From Phycisphaerae bacterium (GTDB taxonomy: Bacteria > Chloroflexota > Anaerolineae > 4572-78 > J111), in contig JANQQF010000029.1 in assembly GCA_028285035.1 (NCBI GenBank), forward strand, positions 6,277 through 70,276: a stretch of 64,000 bases of DNA. The letters run 5' to 3'. The notes beneath the pieces were generated by a model. It was not told where the DNA came from. It did not search any database and worked only from the letters and a program-made list of their open reading frames with translations. A program made the translations under genes and the position numbers. Below are positions 51,301 to 57,300 of the stretch, piece after piece. Numbering within the stretch: position 1 is the first letter of the stretch; each line of letters begins with the position of its first letter.

Positions 51301-51301
51301 T
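42320..51301 (-). CDS. Hybrid NRPS-PKS: TubC docking-C-A(Gly-like)-PCP-KS-AT-DH-KR-ACP
   Basis: 2993 residues. Residues 1-60 are a TubC-type docking domain. C has HHLVCDG (~190). The A domain (YTSGSTGQPKG ~689) gives a ten-residue code I read as D-I-L-Q-L-G-M-I-W-K, close to known glycine codes. PCP (GGHSLLL ~1087), KS (TACSTS, Cys ~1323), malonyl-type AT (GHSVGE ~1784, HAFHSP ~1884), DH (EHKLYD ~2092), KR (GGLGGLG ~2592; Ser-Tyr-Asn intact) and ACP (LGLDSLM ~2899) follow. An in-frame palindromic repeat interrupts the KS-AT linker (~1580-1600). The C-tail (MSVEDLIDLISKEYDE) looks like a docking element. Its ATG overlaps the upstream stop as TAATG, with GAGGT upstream. Confidence 0.96.
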   Translation of the reverse strand: MTDSANIRALLNDLLAAGVELRPHAGQLTLKGPQSVLTPTVLATIKSNKANIINMLETDVETVPLSSGQQALWFEHQLMPESAAYHVSFAVQIYSPVQANTLRRAFQLLVNRHPALRTTFILIDDVPVQQIHLYQPAAFRQVEAKGWSQDELQIQVKQSHQQLFDLSHGPICRATLFTEADDRHVLLFSAHHLVCDGVSLGVIVDELVQLYEFLQAPNPTPLNLPFAHLSYAKCLTKQANQLASEAERLWAFWERKLHFEGDDLPTLNLPTDYTRPVTWTPVGQSHPVTLSSELTQQLRDLARQENVTLYMLLLAAYQVLLHRYSNQTDIWVASPMAGRTGIEDEPVVGYFVSPVVLPARFTDQLTFKAFLQQIRQTTTEALAHQAYPFAQLVERLQPERDVSRPRLTQAAFALQKLHRADLFSPHPSPDHIVDWGPFSVSPLPIGTLEGMYEIQLELLENDDFLAGSFKYNSTLFSEGTIKRLATHYEILLRDILRDASQPIADLSLLTEAERQQILVTWNDTQTNFPQDQALHQRIEAQVARTPEATALIFVDPTAGEASLSYAELNAQANQLAHLLQSQGVGPGVLVGLYIERSPEMLVSVLAVLKAGGAYVPLDPTFPVERIAFMLADCQAVVLLTQAKLLEALPNHTAHVICVDANDDSITSQPETNLTPITQPEDLAYVIYTSGSTGQPKGVQIPHRAVVNFLSSMQHEPGLTGDDILLAVTTLSFDIAALELYLPLMVGGRIILTSTQVTADGQQLQHLLTRHQVTVMQATPAMWRLLLTSGWQGTPGLKMLCGGEALPRELAERLLDCGDSLWNMYGPTETTIWSAVQQVTQAEIEGTGDVAIGRPIANTQLYIVDKQQQPVPIGVQGELLIGGTGVGHGYLNRPSLAAEKFIPNPFAASTTDTTASPIVYRTGDLARYRPDGTVEFLGRIDYQVKVRGFRIELGEIEAALTKQPHVAQAVVIARPDQSGENRLVAYIVADAEMPKSDDSLSPTTLRQALQSTLPAYMIPASFVTLDRLPLTPNGKIDRKALPEPTARPEILATYHSPQSELERRLATIWQTVLGVERVGIQDNFFELGGHSLLLVTIHSQLLNLIDDLSLQQPVTLIDLLRYPTIQSLAQYLTIPSDTPALLSPQAPPTKDDAIAIIGLAGRFPGAESVDAFWQNLCDGKESITFFTDAELQAAGVELALLSHPNYVKAAGILKDIEQFDADFFGFSAREAQLLDPQLRLFMTCAWEALEQANCIPAHFSGKIGVYAGAGMNGYLHHHLTPHLESTDPAATYQAMISNDKDFLATRLSYKLNLNGPSVSVQTACSTSLVAVHLAAQALQRGECDVALVGAAAIQVPHKRGYLHQPGMILSPDGHCRPFAANAAGTVTGSGVGVVALKRFSDAMAEGDVIHAVIKGSAINNDGAMKVGYTAPSVEGQIEVISQALHNAGISPETIGYIESHGTGTKLGDPIEVMALMEAFQAHTSKQNVCVLGAVKSNIGHLDTAAGMAGLIKAVMALKHNVIPPTLHFTTPNPELKLTDSPFTINTELKRWDIEAGVRRAGVSSFGIGGTNAHIILEEANSPSPPSFARRERGLGGEGLPASKQNILTLSAKTPKALTELAARYHAHLAEQPDLSLPDVCHTTQLGRSHFKHRLAIVASSIDEVQEKLAQFNAKESKLQFGLLNNEPAIAFLFTGQGSQYITMGRGLFETQPVFREAIEQCDAILQPHLGQSLLDILYPTTADETSTELITQTQFTQPALFAVEYALAQLWQAWGVTLNVVLGHSVGEIVAACVAGVFSLADGLKLIAARGRLMQARPQNGSMAVVLASEAIVKQAIAEYPKDVSIAALNGPRNVVISGQQEAIDDIITSLTTQDIQTHSLDVSHAFHSPLMEPMLAEFEEVLNGIQFRPPNIPLISNVTGKLATEAIATPEYWLQHIRQPVRFADSIETLTQTGCNIALEVGPKPTLLSMAQQVIGEAQGPRLWLPSLRRRQNDTQQMLDSLAQLYMQGAKINWAGFAAPFQSRFVTLPPYPFQPKRYWIEPPQAKPQSQASEPRLRPLVDRMIHLQQQEQLIFETEFSLATLPTLAEHKLYDRVVSPGAYHLALVLNAIDLSFEQPQIQLDDIIFPEALVIPEDGARLAQLVLTPTPPHRHQFRLTSVVETVSADTPTLHVTGYVTMVTDLTPAKISLAECQKQCQQALDVDRLYEQTAGRVLHGPNFRWVQQLWRGEAEYADTALAKLHLPAAVATMQGYQLHPGLLDACFQTAGLVFSDETDQLMLPFAVESLRLHQVPVGREWWCTVQRVGEQKWNLQLLDEVGQCLVELVGFQRRAAAEKRITKADQDWQQWLYEIDWEPQPPSRNHHQDETANRWLIFADEAGQGEALAQILARHGQAPVLVYTGEAYEAKSSLAIPIYHIRPNEADDYERLLTEVEPVNGIVHLWSLDISEAQGETAASTALTDAQRGCGTMLHLVQALYQQAWTSPRLWLVTRNTQAVLQTDRLAGIAQAPLWGMGKVLSQEHPELRCVCLDLDETSKMSDLAIELNLMTTPIEPQIALRQGQRYVARLARFKPNPTASSQVIRDDGAYLITGGLGGLGLTVAQWLARQGAGQIILLGRHGPTPEVQAQLEVITESGARLTVAPADVTDGEKLAEVFATLDSAYPLRGIIHAAGILDDGAIFRQSWPRFEQVLAPKLQGTWHLDRLSEGQPLDFFVMFASGSGLLGNPGQANYVAANVFMDAFAYHRRGRGLPALSIDWGTWSSVGMAAEFAEREQTQLQASGHTTITPDQGAEMLGRLLAQTLTDDSVNQVGVMMIDWAKYLGTFAEPPAFLQNLESRSKRQPQTAQPQVTSSPTQTWQSLPMQERREQVMVYLQNEVQQALLMDQVPDMEQGFVELGLDSLMALSLKSRLETGLNVSLPATLLFEYPNISTLTDFLIDALESSDTPPKDKSDKKEFTKIPKSDPKDTDETTDIDQMSVEDLIDLISKEYDEHK
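46512..46561. repeat. Palindromic repeat inserted in frame in the NRPS-PKS gene
   Basis: A perfect 11-bp inverted repeat, CCCTCACCCCC (46512-46522) and GGGGGTGAGGG (46551-46561), encloses a 28-bp C-rich spacer. It encodes a Pro/Arg/Gly-rich stretch (SPSPPSFARRERGLGGEG) in the KS-AT linker, absent from the sister synthases. It resembles the 'CCCTCACCCCC' dispersed palindromes of many bacterial genomes. Confidence 0.7.
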
Positions 51302-54300
51302 TATATCGTGACCTCAATCCACCCAGCTGGGACAGGGTCATCGACCTGAGCCTTTTCTTCAGATTGGGGGGGCAGGGGCATCGCTGCCATCACCTCAGGG
51401 TGTGTATTCTCAATAAATGTGGTCAATGCAGCCACACTGCTGTGTTTTAACAACGTCTCAAGCGGTAAATCAATTCCTAGCTTATTTCGTAGCTGGTTTC
51501 TCAATTCAATGGTCATCAATGAGTCCAGACCTAGCTCAAAAAAGCCTTGGGTAGGACTCGGTGGTTGGGGTAGTTGTAACAAAGTGGTGATTTCCTGTTG
51601 TAAGCGTGTGGTGATGTTTTCAATATCAGCTACGGGTTTTTCGGAGAGTGGTGATGTGTCCTTGGTTTGATCGATGTCATGGCCAAGCTCTGTCAACAAC
51701 GCTCGTGCCCCCCGCCATTCGTAAATCGGTTTGAAGGTCGCCCAATCCATATTTGCTACCACAGCTTGAGCTACGCTATTTACCAATAGGTAGCCTGTGG
51801 CCCGACACGCATCGACCACGGGCATATCGTGCATCCCGATTTTTGTAAGCCATTGGAAATAGGGGGTGTGGGCCAAGCGTTCCCCAGCGACCAACCCCCA
51901 GTTGATGGTCAGAGCAGGCAGACCGAGATTGCGGCGGTGCTGGGCCAAGGCCCCCGGAAAATAACTTGCAGCGTCGTAGTGGGCCTGTCCCTCGGCTCCC
52001 CAGATGGCCCCAGCTGAGGAAAAACAGATAAAGTGGTCTAGCGATAAATCCTGAGTCAACTGGTGAAGGTGCCACGTACCGTGCACTTTCGCTTGAAATA
52101 CATCTGCTAGCTCGTTCGAGGTAATCTGGTCGATTTTTTGGTTGACCACGATGCCTGCTGCGTGGATGACGCCCCGTAGCGGGGCTAACTCGTGGCACTG
52201 GGTCAAGACCCCAGCCAACTGTTCGGCATCAGCTACATCAGCCTGAACCACACGTAGTTCACCACCTGTCTTATCAACTGTGTCACGTAAGCGTTTGAGC
52301 TTGATTTCTGTCTCGCTTGAGAGGGTGCTACGGCTCATCAACATCAAATGGGTGACGCCCTGTTCAATAAGCCACTCGGCAAAGGCCAAACCCAAATAGC
52401 CCAATCCACCCGTAATCAGATAGGTCGACTGTGCAGGAAATTTCGGCCCAGTAATGTGTTGAGTACTCTGCTGCGCAATCCCCCGATCTCCAATCTCTAA
52501 TCTCTCCATCTCTCGTAACCGCGCCACATAACGCTGGCCATTCCGAAAGACCAAATGATCCTCAATGGGGTGTGATGTGCGTGAGGCTTGGCCTGCGATT
52601 TCATCCCAAACGCTTTTAGCCTCCTCCTCGGATATGGTCTTGATATCAATGAGTCCGCCCCATAGCTCTGAATGCTCTAGGGCGACGACCTTGCCTAGTC
52701 CCCACAGCGGCGACTGCGCCAATCCTGCCGGGTCAATTTCACCCTCACCACCAGCAACTGCCCCTTTAGTGACAAGCCACAATTTGGGCCAGTCAGCGGC
52801 TTGTTTGGCTGATAAAGATTGGGTGATTGTTTGGACAAGTGAGAGAACATGCTGGCTCTGGGCTTGGGCAACGTCGGGTAAGTGCGTGGTTGTTAGCGCT
52901 AATTTAGTGTCCAAGGCCCATAAATAGATGACGGAGTTGACGGGTGGAATGTTGGCGAAGAGGGTTTGATAATCCTCGGTCGCCTCAGGGCGAATTTCAT
53001 AGATATTTGTGTCGATGTTGCGATATGTGTCGGCGGCATGAACAAAAATAGCTGATTGACCCTCGGCTTTTAACTGGTCAGCCAGCCTTGTGCCGAAGTC
53101 ACTTTTATCCGTGAAAATCAAGGTTGGTGCCTCATCTGTGGCGGGAGATGAAGGCGCTTGAGCGACCAAAATTGTCTGGCTCAAGGCTACATCGTCAGGC
53201 TGAGAGACGATGGCTTCAAAGCCGGCCTCAAGGAGTAAAATCTGCCATTGGGCTACATCAAGTAGCGGATGAGTTTTCCGTTGATCGGTAAAGTGCCACC
53301 AGCCTGGGGTTAAGCCAAAAGTCAGATCAGCCCAGCGAAGTGGCGTTGTATCTTCTAGTAATATTAGCCAGCCATTGGGGGCTAACAACTCCTGCACCTG
53401 AGTCAGCGCTTGGGGTAAATCCTTGGCAGCGTGCAACACATTGGCCGCAATGATAATGTCGGCCTGGTGTGGCTGATATTCCTGCTTCAGTGGCGACTGC
53501 TCAATATCAAGCGTGCTGTATTGAACAAAGTCAAAATGACTAAACGTTTGGCGGGCTTTGGCCACGAAGTAGGGACCGATGTCTGTGAACAGGTATTCGG
53601 TCTGGTCAGCAGGCAAATGGGGGAGCAAGGCTGTTGTTACACTGCCCGTGCCACCCCCGATTTCCAGAATACGTAAGCCTCGGTTTGGCGGTAAATTTTG
53701 CTGGGCCGCATCTACAACTTGGCGTATTTGTTCCACCAAAGCTTTGGTCTGCGGCTCCACATAGAGTTGCTGCACCAGATTAGTTTCTCCATCGGGGAAC
53801 AGGAGTTCCAACGGATTTTGCTCCCCGCTGAGAACGTCGGCGAGCTGTTCGCCACAGCGGGTCAGTAAACTTATTTCTGCACCGGCTATGTTTTCAAAAC
53901 GAGACTGTAGGGTGGCTATTATTGGCCCGGACTCTGTAGTCTCTGGTGTTTTTTCAACGCACCAGCTTTGTCCAGAGCGTGATAAAATACCGTCCTCGAC
54001 CAAAATCTGTAAGAGGCGGACGAGTAGCCGTTGATATTGAGGCTGTACCCCCAATTGCTCGATAATCTGGCCTGTGCTCCACTGCTGTCCGGCTTCCAAA
54101 CTTAAGCCCTTGCTGGCAAAGGCATTCAAAATGTAGCTAACGCTGAGGTGCTCCAATTCTTGAATTGCCGCCTGATGGTGTTGTACATCAGATTGGCTTA
54201 GATGCAATTTCAGGGATTCGCTTGCCAATGACTTAAGTGGTGGGAGATAGTCGGGCGTGACCCCGAATTGTGGCTGATGCTCCCACTCAACGGTGTACAG

Positions 54301-57300
54301 CCAATCCTGCCACGTATCAGTCTCGGTCGGTTGGAGCTTGAGCTGGATGTCACCTTGTGGTGGATCAACCCAATACCGTTGGCGTTGGAAGGGGTAGGTG
54401 GGGAGTTCTACTTTTTGTAGGTGAGTATCGTCTGGGTACAGCCCAGTCCAATCGATGGTATCGCCTTGAGCATATCGCCTCGCAATGTTTGAGGCCGCCC
54501 CATCCTTAGTATCTGGGGCAATAAAAATATCTTGTACTCCATCACCCTCGACAAAATCAAGCAACTGTTGACGTATGTCTACGTGTGTTGTTGCAACAAT
54601 TGCGGCTCGATAATCAAAATGACTGCGACCAAACTGGGCTGTGTAGCAAATGTTGGCGAGCGGTAGGTGGTGGGGGCTAAGAAAATCAACATATCGTTTC
54701 GCCAAATCCAACAAAGCCTCGGGTGTTTTAGCGCTGAGGGGAAGTACATACGGCCCCTCAGGCAACCTCATGTTTGATGCAGTGTATTCTTCAGCCTCTT
54801 CGAGGACGACGTGGGCGTTGGTGCCACCAATACCAAAGGAGCTAACCCCAGCCCGTCGTGGTGTCTCACTTGTAGACCACGGCTGTAATTTAGTATTGAT
54901 GTAAAATGGACTTTCTTCCAGCTTTAGCCGTGGGTTTGGTGTGTGATAACCTGGTGTGAGGGGGATTGTTTTGTGTTTGAGGGCTAAAACGGCTTTGATC
55001 AGACCTGCCGTCCCTGCTGCAATGTCCAGATGCCCGATGTTATTTTTGACCGCACCGAGGGCGCAGAACTCGGTTTTGTTAGTGCTGGCACGGAAGGCTT
55101 CGGTCAGGGCGGATACTTCAATCGGGTCACCAAGCGGGGTGCCTGTGCCGTGGGTTTCGACAAAGGTGATGCTCTCGGGAGAGACTCTGGCGCTGGCTTG
55201 GGCTTTACGAATGACCCGCACTTGCCCCTCGACGCCCGGCGCGGTGTAGCCCACCTTACCCGCCCCGTCATTGTTGATGGCCGAGCCTTTAAGTATAGCG
55301 TGAATCACATCGCCATCGGTCACCGCATCGGCCAGCCGCTTAAGGGCGATCACCCCGACCCCGTTGCCGAGCACCATCCCTTGGGCCTCAGCATCAAAGG
55401 CACGACAGTGGCCATCGGGCGAAAAAACCATCCCTTCTTCATACAGATATCCGGCCTGATGAGGTACGCGAATAGCAACACCGCCTGCCAAGGCCATATC
55501 ACAATCACCACTGAGCAGGGCTTGTCGCGCCATGTGCACCGCGACCAAGCCCGTGGAGCAAGCAGTTTGAACCGTGACGCTGGGTCCTGTCAGATTGAGT
55601 TTGTAGGAGACGCGGGTGGCGAGAAAATCTTTGTCATTGGCGAGCATGGCTTGATAGGCCCGCACCGAGTTTGTGAAATTGGTGGCGTCAATCAGTTTGT
55701 CACTCTGATCGCCTAGCCGCGAGAGGTAGGTGTTCAATCCAGCTCCAGCATATACTCCAATCTCGCCAGTGAAGGTGTCTGGATTGCAGCCAGCATTTTC
55801 CAAAGCTTCCCAAGCGCACTCCATAAAAAGGCGAATTTGGGGATCGAGGACGGTCGCTTCCTGAGCGGATAGACCAAAGAAGTCAGCATCGAACCCTTCG
55901 ATATTGCTGAGAACACCACCGGCCTTGACGTAGTTAGGCTGGTTTATTAGTTCGGGATCAACCCCCGCCGCGATCATTTCATCATCGCTGAAAAAGGAGA
56001 TCGACTGCCGTCCTTCGCATAGATTTTGCCAAAAAGTCTCCACATTGGGGGCACCGGGAAATCGCCCGGCTAATCCAACAATGGCAAGCTCGGTGTCAGT
56101 CGTCATAGTTGGTCGGATGGGGCTATCTTGTGTGGTCGGCTCAAGACTGGTCGTGCCATCCAAATAGTTGGCCAAGCTCCGAATCGTAGGGTAGCGAAAT
56201 AGATCGACCACGGTGAGATTATGGCCTAGTTCACTATCTGCTAACTGGCGCTGTATGTTGACCAGTAACAGTGAATGGCCGCCTAGCTCGAAAAAATTGT
56301 CATCAATACCGACCTGATCAAGCTGCAATTCCTCCTGCCAAATCGCGGCCAATGCTTTCTGGGTATCAGATTGAGGGGCGGCCTGATGAGTCACTCTGGT
56401 AATCTGGCGTGGTGGTTCTGGTAGCGCCTGTCGATTAACTTTGCCATTGGGGGTGAGCGGTAGTTGGTCTAGCGGGACAAAAATGGCCGGGATCATATGA
56501 TCGGGCAATCTCTGCTGTAAATATTGGCGTAATGTGTGCAGGAATTGTTGAGATTTCTGGGGTAAATCCGTTGCTACGAAATAGGCGACCAATCGCTTGC
56601 CGCCCATTGCCGTTTCCTGCGCTATAACTACAGCCTCGTGGATGTTGGGATGCTGATTTAGAGCTGCCTCGATGTCACCCAACTCGACCCGAAAGCCTCG
56701 AATTTTAACTTGATGGTCGATTCGCCCCAAAAATTCGATGGTGCCATCGGGCTGATAACGGGCCAAATCGCCAGTTTTGTAGAGCCTAACCTGAACGACT
56801 GGGTCAGCCGTGAATGAAGGAGACCGAAACTTTTGCTCTGTCATTTCAGGGTCGTTGATGTAGCCCATCCCAACCCCGGCCCCGGCAATGCATAACTCGC
56901 CCACCGCACCGATGGGGACCAGCTGTAACTGTTGATCCAGAATGTAAAGCTGAATGTTGTCAATGGGGCGACCTAGCGGCACCGGATGGTTTATGAAGCG
57001 GGATGGCTCCTCGACAACATAAAAGGTGCAAATATCAGTGCATTCGGTCGGGCCATAGGTGTTGACGATTTTTGCTTCAATCTCTGGCTGTTCCAACCAG
57101 TCGATGAGACGCGGCATCGTAATCGGCTCACCACCCAAGACCACGTAACGCAATGAGATCAATGAAGTTGAGGTGCTATCGACCACAGCATAGAAGGTGC
57201 TGGGGGTGCAGTTTACCCAAGAGATGTCGTAACGCTCAATCGCCCGCCCGATTTGGTGCGGGTCAAAAATCGGCATCTCAACCAGATGTAGGGTGCCGCC

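Noticed and set aside
55030..55716. 228-codon open frame on the plus strand
   Set aside because: Antisense to the KS of the loading synthase; composition mirrors the KS codons; no family resemblance.
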